From positions 62,001 to 126,000 of the forward strand of contig CABIVQ010000001.1 in NCBI GenBank assembly GCA_902362365.1: 64,000 nucleotides of DNA, in the 5' to 3' direction. The notes under the pieces are model-generated. The model worked only from the letters and a program-made list of their open reading frames with translations, was not told the DNA's origin and did no database searches. Source of the DNA: Clostridiaceae bacterium. GTDB taxonomy: Bacteria > Bacillota > Clostridia > Peptostreptococcales > Peptostreptococcaceae. Positions 54,846-64,000 of the stretch are shown here, piece by piece (the stretch's first letter is position 1; the number at the start of each line of letters is the position of its first letter). The position numbers and the translations under genes are program-made.

Positions 54846-56219
54846 ATGAGTCTAATATTAAAGGGTGGAAAAATAGTAAGTGATAAGATAACTTATTTTT
54901 CAGATATAAAAGTAGATGGTGGAAAAATTGTTGAAATAGGAGGGAATATAGAATCTAAGGATTGTGAGATTGTTGATGTAAGTGGATCTTACATAATTCC
55001 TGGAGGAATAGATACTCATACCCATTTTGATTTAGATACAGGAACAACTATAACAGCAGATGATTTTATATCAGGTACAAAAGCGGCTATAGCAGGAGGA
55101 ACAACTACTATATTAGACTTTGCAACTCAAAGTAAAGGTAAGTCATTAAATGCAGGTTTAGAAGAGTGGCATCATAAGGCACGTAATAAAGCTTACTGTG
55201 ATTATGGATTCCATATGGCAATCACAGACTGGAGTGATTCAGTCTGTGATGAGATGGACGAGATGATAAAACAAGGAGTGTCTTCATTTAAGTTATATAT
55301 GGCTTATAAAGGTACACTTCAAGTTGATGATAGCATTATTTACAAGGCTCTAGAAAAATCAAAAAATATAGGAGCAATAATAGGGTTTCATTGTGAAAAT
55401 GGAGATCTTGTTTGTGAACTTGTGGATAAGAATTTAAAAGAAAATCATATATCTCCACAGTATCATGCAACTTCAAGACCCCCAATGCTAGAAGCAGAAG
55501 CAACATCAAGACTTATGAAAATAGCAGAGCTTACAAAATCAAAAGTTTGTGTAGTCCATTTAAGTTGTAAAGAGTCATTAGACGAAGTCCTTAAGGCTAA
55601 AGAAAGAGGAGTAGATGTAGTAGTTGAAACTTGTCCACAATATTTACTTTTAAATGAAGATAAATATATGTTAGGAGGATTCGAAGGAGCTAAATATGTG
55701 ATGTCACCTCCACTTAGAAATGTAAAAAACAATGATATATTGTGGAAAGCTTTAGCACAAAACCAAATAGATACAATAGGAACAGATCACTGTTCATTTA
55801 ATTATAAAAAACAAAAAGAGCTTGGAATAGATGATTTTAGCAAAATACCAAATGGAGCACCTGGGGTAGAACACAGAGTAGGACTTTTATATACATACGG
55901 AGTATCCACAAATAAAATTTCTATTAACAGAATGGTAGAACTTTTATCTACTAATCCAGCTAAAATATATGGACTTTATCCACAAAAAGGAACTATAGAG
56001 GTCGGAAGTGATGCAGATTTAGTAGTGTTAAATCCTAATAAAACTAAGGTAATAAAGGCAGAGAATCAAGTTCAAAATGTAGATTATACACCTTATGAAA
56101 ATTATAGACTAAATTGTGAAATAGAAAGAGTTTATTTAAGAGGAAAAGAAGTTAGCAGAAATGGAAAGATTATTGATAATTTTCCAACAGGAAAATATTT
56201 GAAGAGGTCATCTAATTAA
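54846..56219 (+). CDS. hyuA: Dihydropyrimidinase/hydantoinase (HyuA-like)
   Basis: A 457-residue cyclic-amide hydrolase. GGIDTHTHFDLDTGTTITAD near residues 54-73 has the metal HxH pair. GTTTILDFATQ near residue 88, SSFKLYMAYKG with the carboxylated metal lysine near residue 148, HCENGDL near residue 181, VHLSCKESLD near residue 237 and TIGTDHCSFN near residue 311 complete the site. It opens or closes dihydropyrimidine or hydantoin-like rings. In purine operons it is assigned to ring-opening steps after the reductase. GGTGGAG site, 12 nt after the PreA-like gene. Confidence 0.9.
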   Translation: MSLILKGGKIVSDKITYFSDIKVDGGKIVEIGGNIESKDCEIVDVSGSYIIPGGIDTHTHFDLDTGTTITADDFISGTKAAIAGGTTTILDFATQSKGKSLNAGLEEWHHKARNKAYCDYGFHMAITDWSDSVCDEMDEMIKQGVSSFKLYMAYKGTLQVDDSIIYKALEKSKNIGAIIGFHCENGDLVCELVDKNLKENHISPQYHATSRPPMLEAEATSRLMKIAELTKSKVCVVHLSCKESLDEVLKAKERGVDVVVETCPQYLLLNEDKYMLGGFEGAKYVMSPPLRNVKNNDILWKALAQNQIDTIGTDHCSFNYKKQKELGIDDFSKIPNGAPGVEHRVGLLYTYGVSTNKISINRMVELLSTNPAKIYGLYPQKGTIEVGSDADLVVLNPNKTKVIKAENQVQNVDYTPYENYRLNCEIERVYLRGKEVSRNGKIIDNFPTGKYLKRSSN

Positions 56220-56233
56220 GGGGGATAACTTAT

Positions 56234-58795
56234 ATGTTTGAATTTATATTGAATAATGAGAAAGTTATTGCTGCAGAAAACAAGAAGCTCTTACAATTTC
56301 TTAGAGAAGATATGAATATAACATCTGTAAAGAATGGATGCTCAGAAGGTGCATGTGGAACTTGTATGGTTATTGTCGATGGGCAAGCTAAAAAAGCTTG
56401 CGTTCTTACAACTCAAAAACTAGTTGGAAAGAATGTAATAACTATAGAAGGTATGAGCGAAAGAGAGAGAGATGTATATGCCTATGCCTTTTCTAGTCAG
56501 GGGGCAGTACAGTGTGGTTTCTGTATACCAGGTATGGTAATAAGTGCAAAAGCTTTATTAGATATTAATAATAATCCAACAGAAAGCGAAATAAAGAAAG
56601 CTCTAAAGGGTAACATATGCAGATGTACAGGATATGTAAAAATTATTAAAGCTATAGAACTAGCAGCTAAAATATTTAGAGAAGATATAGATGTACCTAA
56701 AGTTGCTTGTAAGGGATTGATAGGAGAAAATCTTCCAAGAATAGATGCAATAGCTAAAGCACTTGGAATGGCCGAATATGTAGATGATATAAGAATAGAT
56801 GGAATGATTTATGGTTCAGCAGTAAGAACAAAGTATCCTAGAGCTCTTGTAAAAAAAATAGATATAGAAGATGCTAAGGCATATCCTGGTGTAGTAGCAG
56901 TACTGACAGCTAAAGACATACCAGGAACTATAAAGGTTGGTCATTTAAAAAAGGACTGGGATACTTTGATACCAGAAGGAGAAATAACTAGATATCTAGG
57001 AGACGCAATAGTATTAGTTGCAGCTGAAACTAAGGAGGCCCTTGAAGAAGCTAAAAAACTTGTAAAAATAGATTATGAAGAATTAACTCCTATTACGTGT
57101 CCAGAAGAAGCATTAAAGGAAGATGCTCCTAAAATACATGAAACAGGAAATGTTTTAGTAAATGAGCATCTAGTTAGGGGTAATGCAGATGAAAAGATAA
57201 AGAATTCTAAGTATGTTGTTACTAGGAAATATTCTACACCATTTACAGAGCATGCTTTTTTAGAGCCAGAATGCGCAGTAGCAGGCCCACATGGTGAGGA
57301 TGGAATAATAATATACTCATCTGATCAAGGAGTATTTGCAACTCAACACGAATGTGCAGATATGTTAGGACTACCTCATGAAAAAGTAAGAGTAATAAAT
57401 AAAATGGTAGGTGGAGGATTTGGTGGAAAAGAAGATATGAGTGTTCAACATCATGCAGCTCTTTTGGCCTATCATACAAAGAAATTTGTAAAAGTACTTC
57501 TTACAAGAAAAGAAAGTATAATAATACATCCTAAAAGACATGCAGTGGAGCTAGAGTTAACTACGGCCTGTGATGAAGATGGATATTTAACAGGTATGAA
57601 AGCTAAAATTATTTCTGATACAGGAGCCTATGCATCTCTTGGAGGACCAGTACTTCAGAGATTATGTACTCATGCAGCTGGTCCATATAATTATCAAGAT
57701 ATAGATATTGATGGGACTGCAGTTTATACTAATAACCCTCCAGGAGGAGCATTTAGAGGATTTGGAGTTACTCAAAGTTGTTTTGCAACAGAATGTAATA
57801 TAAATCTTTTAGCTGAAATGGTAGGAATATCTCCTTGGGAGATTAGATATAAAAATGTAGTAAGACCAGGTCAAGTTTTACCAAATGGCCAAATTGCAGA
57901 TGAAGGGACTGCTATAGTAGAAACTTTAGAAGCAGTTAAAGAAGAATATGAAAAACATCCTTATGCAGGAATAGCATGTGCTATGAAGAATAGTGGTGTT
58001 GGGGTTGGAATACCAGATGTAGGTAGATGTAAGCTAGTAGTGATAGATGGAAAAATTCATATAAGAACTAGTGCATCTTGTATAGGTCAAGGTATGGGTA
58101 CTGTTGCAACTCAAATGGTATGTGAGACAGCAAAAGTTAGTCCGGAGATTATAGTACATGATGCTCCAGATACACTTTTAACACCTGATTCAGGGAATAC
58201 TACAGCATCAAGACAAACAGTGTTCACAGGAGAGGCTACAAAGGTAGCTTCTAAAAAATTAAAAGAAGCACTAGATTCGGGTAAAACTTTATTAGATTTA
58301 GAAGGTGAAGAGTTCTATGGAGAGTATGCTAGTATAACTGATAAAATGGGTTCTGATAAAAAGAATCCAATAAGTCACGTAGCTTATGGTTATGCAACTC
58401 ATGTGGCTATATTAAATGAAGAAGGTAAATTGGAAAAACTTATAGCTGCTCATGATGTAGGTAGAGCTGTAAATCCAATTAGCTTAGAAGGTCAAATTGA
58501 AGGCGGAGTTGTAATGTCTATAGGTTATGCATTAACTGAGGACTATCCATTGGAAAACTGTGTTCCTAAAGCTAAATATGGAACATTAGGATTATTTAAA
58601 TCTACAGATATACCAGAAGTAAAAGCTATAGTTGTAGAAAAGAATAAATCTGAGTTAGCTTATGGAGCTAAAGGGGTGGGAGAAATAACATCAATACCAA
58701 CAGCGCCAGCTATACAAAATGCATATTATGTATATGATAAGGAGTTTAGAACTAAACTTCCATTGATAAATACACCATATAGTAAGAAAAAATAG
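56234..58795 (+). CDS. Molybdenum hydroxylase with fused 2Fe-2S domain, xanthine dehydrogenase family (XdhD-like)
   Basis: An 853-residue two-part enzyme. Residues 1-150 hold two [2Fe-2S] clusters: C36, C41, C44, C56 and C94, C97, C129, C131. The rest is the molybdopterin part, with GGGFGGKEDMS near residue 394, PPGGAFRGFG near residue 503, QGMGTVATQM near residue 619 and the catalytic-Glu motif AYGAKGVGEITS near residue 812. The FAD domain of classical xanthine dehydrogenase is absent, so electrons must leave by another protein. It resembles selenium-dependent or XdhD-type hydroxylases acting on purines. No in-frame TGA/Sec is seen. Confidence 0.9.
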   Translation: MFEFILNNEKVIAAENKKLLQFLREDMNITSVKNGCSEGACGTCMVIVDGQAKKACVLTTQKLVGKNVITIEGMSERERDVYAYAFSSQGAVQCGFCIPGMVISAKALLDINNNPTESEIKKALKGNICRCTGYVKIIKAIELAAKIFREDIDVPKVACKGLIGENLPRIDAIAKALGMAEYVDDIRIDGMIYGSAVRTKYPRALVKKIDIEDAKAYPGVVAVLTAKDIPGTIKVGHLKKDWDTLIPEGEITRYLGDAIVLVAAETKEALEEAKKLVKIDYEELTPITCPEEALKEDAPKIHETGNVLVNEHLVRGNADEKIKNSKYVVTRKYSTPFTEHAFLEPECAVAGPHGEDGIIIYSSDQGVFATQHECADMLGLPHEKVRVINKMVGGGFGGKEDMSVQHHAALLAYHTKKFVKVLLTRKESIIIHPKRHAVELELTTACDEDGYLTGMKAKIISDTGAYASLGGPVLQRLCTHAAGPYNYQDIDIDGTAVYTNNPPGGAFRGFGVTQSCFATECNINLLAEMVGISPWEIRYKNVVRPGQVLPNGQIADEGTAIVETLEAVKEEYEKHPYAGIACAMKNSGVGVGIPDVGRCKLVVIDGKIHIRTSASCIGQGMGTVATQMVCETAKVSPEIIVHDAPDTLLTPDSGNTTASRQTVFTGEATKVASKKLKEALDSGKTLLDLEGEEFYGEYASITDKMGSDKKNPISHVAYGYATHVAILNEEGKLEKLIAAHDVGRAVNPISLEGQIEGGVVMSIGYALTEDYPLENCVPKAKYGTLGLFKSTDIPEVKAIVVEKNKSELAYGAKGVGEITSIPTAPAIQNAYYVYDKEFRTKLPLINTPYSKKK

Positions 58796-58811
58796 ATTAG
58801 GGGGGAATAAT

Positions 58812-59195
58812 ATGAGTAAAATAGTAATTGATACAAAAAATGCACCAGGGGCAATAGGACCATATTCACAAGGAATGATAGTCGGTAATTTAGTATATAC
58901 TTCTGGTCAGCTTCCAATAGATATGGCAACAGGAGAATTAGTTCAAGACGTTAAATTAGCTACAAAAGCTTCATTAGATAATGTTAAAGCTATATTAGAA
59001 GAAGCTGGGACATCAATGGATAAGATATTTAAGACTACTGTATTTGTAAAGGATTTAAATGACTTTAATGCAGTAAATGAAGTTTATGCAACTTACTTTA
59101 AGTCAAATCCACCAGCTAGATCTTGTGTTCAAGTTGCGAAATTACCAAAAGATGCAGTAGTAGAAATAGAAGCAATAGCAGTTTTAGAAAAGTAA
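58812..59195 (+). CDS. ridA: RidA family reactive-intermediate deaminase
   Basis: A 127-residue protein starting IDTKNAPGAIGPYSQGMIVGN, with YTSGQLPID near residue 31, the catalytic-type Arg in PPARSCVQVAKLP near residue 104 and EIEAIAVL at the end. RidA hydrolyses 2-aminoacrylate to pyruvate and ammonia, protecting PLP enzymes. In the same operon as ygeX this fits removal of the intermediate released from diaminopropionate. GGGGGG site, 16 nt after the hydroxylase gene. A strong hairpin ends the operon. Confidence 0.95.
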   Translation: MSKIVIDTKNAPGAIGPYSQGMIVGNLVYTSGQLPIDMATGELVQDVKLATKASLDNVKAILEEAGTSMDKIFKTTVFVKDLNDFNAVNEVYATYFKSNPPARSCVQVAKLPKDAVVEIEAIAVLEK

Positions 59196-59236
59196 TCAAC
59201 TAAATTCCATAATCTTTTAGAACCCATAATTTTTAA

Positions 59237-59289
59237 AATCCTATACTATAGTATAAATTAAATGTTAATATATACTATAGTATAGGGTT
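59237..59289 (+). terminator. Terminator of the purine operon, with palindromic arms
   Basis: AATCCTATACTATAGTATA (59237-59255) pairs with TATACTATAGTATAGGGTT (59271-59289), one wobble, followed by TATTATTT. Each arm contains the perfect 14-bp palindrome TATACTATAGTATA, so the hairpin could also be a pair of protein-binding sites upstream of rpoN. Confidence 0.8.
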
Positions 59290-59332
59290 TATTATTTATG
59301 AAATAAAATTAAATGTTTATAGGGGGTTCAAT

Positions 59333-60685
59333 ATGAATTTTAATAATGGAATAGAACTAACACAATCTCAGAAGTTAATAATGACGTCACAACTAAGACA
59401 ATCCCTAAAAATATTAAATATGAATAAGGTAGAGTTAGAGAGTGAAATTGTAAAAGAAGTTGAGAGTAACCCTTTATTAGAAGCTGAGAAAAGTAGTGAA
59501 ATAAATTGGGAGCAGTATATAAACGACATGGAGAATACAAGAAAACACAATAGTTATGAAAACGTATTCAATAATGAGAATGAAGTTGATTTAGAAAATC
59601 TTATTAAAAGTGATTCTAATATATATGATGATTTAAAATTTCAAGTAAGTTTATATAAACTAGATAATTCAGAAAGAATGATATGTGATTATATAATAGA
59701 TAGCCTAGACGAAGATGGTTATTTGAAAGTTAGTGATTATGAAATAATGGAGTCCTTAAATATAGATGAAGATATATTTGAGAAATGTCTTATTAAAGTT
59801 CAGAATTTAGAACCAAGTGGTGTGGCTGCAAGAAGCCTAGAGGAATGTTTAATAATACAAATTAATAATTTTGGAATAGTTGATGAAATATTAGAAAGTA
59901 TAATAAGGCATGACTTAAAATTAATCGCAAGTAATAAATATAAAGATATCTGTAAAAAGTACAAAATAACTTTACAAGAATGTAAAAGATTTTCTGATTT
60001 AATAAAGGATTTAAATCCAAAACCATGTGAAGGTTATTTTAGCTCTAATAAGGAATCTATTTATGTACAACCAGATGTAATAGTAGAAAAAATAGAAAAT
60101 GAGTTTATTGCATATCTTAATGAAAAAGATTCCTATAAGCTAAAAATAAATAATTTTTATAAAGAAGTTCTAAAAAATTCTCAGGCAGATAAAGACGCTA
60201 AGGATTTTATAAAAGAAAGGCTAAATTCTGCATTAAGCTTAATGAAAAATATAGATAGTAGAAAGAGTACGATTTTAAGAATTGCTGAATCTATAGTCAA
60301 AAATCAAGAAGAGTTTTTGAATAGGGGAATTAAGTACATAAAACCAATGACTATGAAAGATTTAGCAGAAGAATTAAATTGTCATGAGTCAACAATTAGT
60401 AGAGGTGTAAATGGCAAATATATGCTAACACCATTTGGAACGTATGAATTTAAATATTTCTTCAATAGTTCTATAGAAACTGATAATAATGAGGTTATAT
60501 CTAGCGTCAGCATAAAAAACATGATAAGGGATAAAATAAAGGCAGAAAAAAAGGATAAGCCTCTTAGTGACGATAAAATTGCTAAATTACTAAAAGAGCA
60601 AGGTATAAATGTAGCTCGAAGAACTGTAGCAAAATACAGGGAAGAACTTGGCATACTGTCTTCGAGTAAAAGGAAAAAATGTTGA
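59333..60685 (+). CDS. rpoN: RNA polymerase sigma-54 factor
   Basis: A 450-residue sigma-54. Region I at the N-terminus reads IELTQSQKLIMTSQLRQSLK then NPLLEAEK, the activator-responsive Gln/Leu-rich part. The core-binding domain spans about 80-270. The C-terminal helix-turn-helix region (ESTISRGVNGKYMLTPFGTYELK-like, near residue 365) and the RpoN box ARRTVAKYREELGI near residue 430 bind the -12 and -24 elements. It should serve the two -24/-12 promoters in this window. GGGGGG site. It lies directly after one of its own target operons. Confidence 0.95.
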   Translation: MNFNNGIELTQSQKLIMTSQLRQSLKILNMNKVELESEIVKEVESNPLLEAEKSSEINWEQYINDMENTRKHNSYENVFNNENEVDLENLIKSDSNIYDDLKFQVSLYKLDNSERMICDYIIDSLDEDGYLKVSDYEIMESLNIDEDIFEKCLIKVQNLEPSGVAARSLEECLIIQINNFGIVDEILESIIRHDLKLIASNKYKDICKKYKITLQECKRFSDLIKDLNPKPCEGYFSSNKESIYVQPDVIVEKIENEFIAYLNEKDSYKLKINNFYKEVLKNSQADKDAKDFIKERLNSALSLMKNIDSRKSTILRIAESIVKNQEEFLNRGIKYIKPMTMKDLAEELNCHESTISRGVNGKYMLTPFGTYEFKYFFNSSIETDNNEVISSVSIKNMIRDKIKAEKKDKPLSDDKIAKLLKEQGINVARRTVAKYREELGILSSSKRKKC

Positions 60686-60719
60686 ATTGGAAAAATATAA
60701 AAAAATATCCTAAAAACTA

Positions 60720-60795
60720 TTGAAATATATAAAGATATGATTTAAAATTAAATTATCTTGTGGGACTTAAATTGAGTGTAGGGACAATTAACGTC
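60720..60795 (+). promoter_or_regulatory. Promoter and tandem CggR operator of the glycolytic operon
   Basis: TTGAAA (60720-60725), 17 bp, TAAAAT (60743-60748) is the promoter. Two repeats follow: GGGAC-N6-TGAG at 60762-60776 and GGGAC-N6-CGTC at 60781-60795, starting 19 bp apart. This matches the known Bacillus CggR operator plan (GGGAC-N6-TGTC, N4, repeated). CggR bound here would block the start of cggR-gapA-pgk transcription until fructose-1,6-bisphosphate accumulates. Confidence 0.82.
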
Positions 60796-60825
60796 CCGGG
60801 TAAAATTATAACAAGGAGTTATAAC

Positions 60826-61848
60826 ATGAAAGACCTAATTAAATTTCAGAAAAAATTGATTCCCCAAGTTGTTGAGCTTATGGAAAGAAGATATTCGATT
60901 TTAAGACAAATATCTTTAAGCGAGCCAGTAGGAAGGAGAACCTTATCAAACATATTAGATATAAGTGAAAGAATTATAAGATCAGAAACTGAGTTTTTAA
61001 AAGAACAAGGTCTTATAAATGTTGCAGGTTCAGGTATGACAATAAGTCTAGAAGGAGAAGAACTACTAGATGACCTTAAGGATACTATGAATTATGTAAC
61101 GGGACTTTCAAAACTACAAGATAAGGTAAAAGAAAAACTAGGTGTAAAGAAAGTATTACTAGTGCCTGGAAGTTTTGATAAAAATGAAAGTATTTTATAT
61201 GATATAGCAAAATGTGGGGCAGATTATTTTCTTCAAGTTCTAAAACCAGAAGATGTAGTTTCTATAACTGGAGGAAGTACAATGCTTGAGTTTTCAAAAG
61301 CTCTTAAAGCAGATAAAAAATACAATAATGTTACTGTAGTACCAGCTAGAGGTAGTATGGGTAAAATTGTAGAGACTCAAACAAGCAATATAGTTTCTAT
61401 TATAAGTAAGAAACTTAGCTCACATTATAAATTACTTAATATACCAGATGAATTAAGTGAAGAAGCAAAAAATAGTTTAATCCAAGAACCAGAAATTAAA
61501 AGTACATTAGAACATATCGAGAAAACTGATATATTAGTATTTGGGATTGGAAGAGCTGATGAGATGGCAAAAAGAAGAAAGCTATCTGATAATAAAGTTA
61601 AAGAAATAATATCAAAGGGAGCAGTGTGTGAAGCATTTGGATATTATTTCAACAAAGATGGAGAAATAGTATATAAGTTAAATACAGTAGGTATAGACTT
61701 AAACACTGTTAATAATGTTAGGGAAACAATTGCCGTATTTGGAGGCACAACAAAAGTAGAAGCTTGCATAGCAATTTCAAAGGTAGATAAGAATATAGTT
61801 CTTGTTACTGATGAGGAAAGTGCTTGTAAAATTCTAGAATCAATTTAG
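60826..61848 (+). CDS. cggR: Central glycolytic genes regulator CggR (SorC family)
   Basis: A 340-residue repressor, the same length as Bacillus CggR. The N-terminal helix-turn-helix is RYSILRQISLSEPVGRRTLSNIL then SERIIRSETEFLKEQGLI near residues 22-65. The effector domain is a SorC/glucosamine-6-phosphate isomerase-like fold with VVSITGGSTMLEFSKAL near residue 147 and DILVFGIGRADEMAKRR near residue 240. The start is ATG 60826 with AAGGAG; an upstream in-frame start at 60760 runs through the operator and is rejected. It precedes gapA by 63 nt. Confidence 0.94.
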   Translation: MKDLIKFQKKLIPQVVELMERRYSILRQISLSEPVGRRTLSNILDISERIIRSETEFLKEQGLINVAGSGMTISLEGEELLDDLKDTMNYVTGLSKLQDKVKEKLGVKKVLLVPGSFDKNESILYDIAKCGADYFLQVLKPEDVVSITGGSTMLEFSKALKADKKYNNVTVVPARGSMGKIVETQTSNIVSIISKKLSSHYKLLNIPDELSEEAKNSLIQEPEIKSTLEHIEKTDILVFGIGRADEMAKRRKLSDNKVKEIISKGAVCEAFGYYFNKDGEIVYKLNTVGIDLNTVNNVRETIAVFGGTTKVEACIAISKVDKNIVLVTDEESACKILESI

Positions 61849-61884
61849 TTAACCACTAGCTAGGCTAGTAAAAATATATTATAA

Positions 61885-62919
<1,035 letters not shown>

Positions 62920-62928
62920 TTTTAGACT

Positions 62929-62971
62929 AGTCCGGGTTTGTAGTTTTATACTACGGGCTCCGGACTTTTTT
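62929..62971 (+). terminator. Terminator or attenuator between gapA and pgk
   Basis: AGTCCGG (62929-62935) pairs with CCGGACT (62960-62966), with inner GTAG/CTAC pairs, then TTTTTT. In an operon it would leave gapA more abundant than pgk; a separate pgk promoter may exist in 62972-63110. Confidence 0.9.
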
Positions 62972-63126
62972 AAGCAATTGGAAAAAGTCATTGAGTCTAT
63001 AAAAAAATTCGTGTACATAGCAACTCAATAAAAATGAATTTTTACCTAAGAAGTATGAATTAATTATATAGAATATACATAGGGAAGATATATTATAAAA
63101 TCTCGGTTTTGAAAGGAGAATTCAAC

Positions 63127-64000
63127 ATGTCAATGCTTAACAAAAAAAGTATAGAAGATATAAATGTGAACGGAAAAAGAGTATTAGTAAGATGTGACTT
63201 CAACGTACCTTTAAAGGATGGAGTTATAACTGATGAAAATAGATTAAATGGTGCATTACCAACTATAAAGTACCTAATAGAACAAGGAGCTAAAGTTATA
63301 TTATGCTCTCACTTAGGTAAGCCAAAAGGGGAAGCTAAGCCAGAATTATCTTTAGCACCAGTTGCAAAAAGATTATCTGAAATGCTAGGTCAAGAAGTAG
63401 TATTTGCTGCTGACGAAAACGTAGTAGGAGAAAATGCAAAGGCTGCTGTAGCTAAAATGCAAAATGGTGATGTAGTATTATTAGAAAATACTAGATATAG
63501 AAAAGAAGAAACTAAAAATGAAGAAAACTACTCTAAAGAATTAGCTTCTTTAGCAGAAATATTTGTAAATGATGCATTCGGTACTGCTCATAGAGCTCAC
63601 TGTTCAACAGTAGGTGCGGGAGAATTCTTACAAGAAAGAGCTTGTGGATACTTAATTCAAAAAGAATTAAAGTTCTTAGGAGAAGCTGTAGCTAATCCTG
63701 TAAGACCTTTCACTGCTATACTAGGTGGGGCAAAAGTTTCTGATAAGATAGCTGTTATAAATCAATTATTAGATAAAGTTGATAACTTAATAATAGGTGG
63801 AGGAATGGCTTATACATTCTTAAAAGCTCAAGGATATGAAATAGGAACTTCTTTAGTAGAAGAAGATAAAGTAGAATATGCTAAAGAAATGATGGAAAAA
63901 GCAGCTGCTAAAGGTGTTAAATTATTATTACCAATAGACAACGCTGTTGCTGATAAATTTGCTGATGTTACTCCAGTTATAACTGAAGAGGCTAACATAC
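63127..64000 (+). CDS. pgk: Phosphoglycerate kinase, N-terminal part (cut by window edge)
   Basis: The first 291 residues are present, out of about 395 in the family. [14 protein letters not shown] near residue 19 and [12 protein letters not shown] near residue 60 bind phosphoglycerate. [10 protein letters not shown] lies near residue 120, [11 protein letters not shown] near residue 159, [11 protein letters not shown] near residue 200 and [11 protein letters not shown] near residue 223. It makes ATP from 1,3-bisphosphoglycerate after GapA. The start is ATG 63127 with AAAGGAG; ATG 63133 is an alternative. The frame is open at the right edge. Confidence 0.97.
   Translation, partial: MSMLNKKSIEDINVNGKRVLVRCDFNVPLKDGVITDENRLNGALPTIKYLIEQGAKVILCSHLGKPKGEAKPELSLAPVAKRLSEMLGQEVVFAADENVVGENAKAAVAKMQNGDVVLLENTRYRKEETKNEENYSKELASLAEIFVNDAFGTAHRAHCSTVGAGEFLQERACGYLIQKELKFLGEAVANPVRPFTAILGGAKVSDKIAVINQLLDKVDNLIIGGGMAYTFLKAQGYEIGTSLVEEDKVEYAKEMMEKAAAKGVKLLLPIDNAVADKFADVTPVITEEANI

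Noticed and set aside
56234..58795. Selenocysteine in the molybdenum hydroxylase
   Set aside because: The frame has no internal TGA; any selenium dependence would be a labile cofactor, which the sequence cannot show.
60760..60825. N-terminal extension of CggR from 60760
   Set aside because: It would translate through the tandem CggR operator; ATG 60826 has AAGGAG at ideal spacing and gives the normal 340-residue length.

Overview
The window is AT-rich (about 30% GC by eye) DNA from an anaerobic, endospore-forming Firmicute, most like a Peptostreptococcaceae member (Clostridioides/Paraclostridium/Romboutsia type). This rests on strong AGGAGG/GGGGGA ribosome sites, an alpha/beta SASP gene, a PdaB-like deacetylase, a [FeFe]-hydrogenase, T-box and lysine leaders, and two sigma-54 activators of the kind common in amino-acid-fermenting clostridia. 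No rRNA, tRNA, CRISPR array, insertion sequence or prophage is visible. Both edges cut genes: pepF on the left and pgk on the right.

Layout. 1-1505: end of oligoendopeptidase F and a split chromate transporter. 1511-5975: pstS and pstCAB-phoU, each transcript start preceded by 10-bp-phased Pho-box-like repeats. 6282-11772: glutamate dehydrogenase, an adenine-type purine riboswitch before an HD phosphohydrolase, an aromatic acid exporter-like protein, a stand-alone [FeFe]-hydrogenase-like protein and a polysaccharide deacetylase. 11797-14859: T-box-controlled valS. 15031-17611: a small RHH-like gene, mobA with an apparent ATA start, and folC.

17744-25790 is an operon of rhodanese lipoprotein, VTT/DedA protein, CCG-domain Fe-S protein, second VTT protein, CDP-alcohol phosphatidyltransferase and a binding-protein-dependent ABC importer. 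Its gene content matches the uncharacterised ydjXYZ-ynjABCDEF region of E. coli. 25857-30685 holds small regulatory, spore and cell-wall genes. 30768-34814 has a sigma-54 activator, its -24/-12 promoter, a CyuA/CdsB-type cysteine desulfidase, and hpt. 35027-36163 holds a VOC protein and a DUF4397 protein. The minus-strand lysine operon asd-dapA-dapB-dapH (36280-39686) lies behind a lysine riboswitch and terminator. 40292-44724 has L-serine dehydratase, an M20 amidohydrolase, an SspF-like SASP overlapping a methyltransferase, and Hsp33.

44901-60685 is a sigma-54 island: an activator, a consensus -24/-12 promoter, a nine-gene purine/diaminopropionate operon (ygeX, ygeY, D-aminoacylase-like, ssnA, NCS2 permease, PreA-like, hyuA-like, Mo-hydroxylase, ridA), then rpoN itself. 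60720-64000 begins the cggR-gapA-pgk glycolytic operon with a recognisable tandem CggR operator.

The parts fit an amino-acid- and purine-fermenting lifestyle. CdsB (cysteine), SdaA (serine) and YgeX (2,3-diaminopropionate) all give pyruvate plus ammonia through 2-aminoacrylate, RidA clears that intermediate, and sigma-54 controls two of the three. The least explained features are a dispersed family of three 113-148 nt nested palindromes (5976-6088, 14867-14996, 34824-34971) with a conserved core and compensating stems, and the ydj/ynj-like operon.
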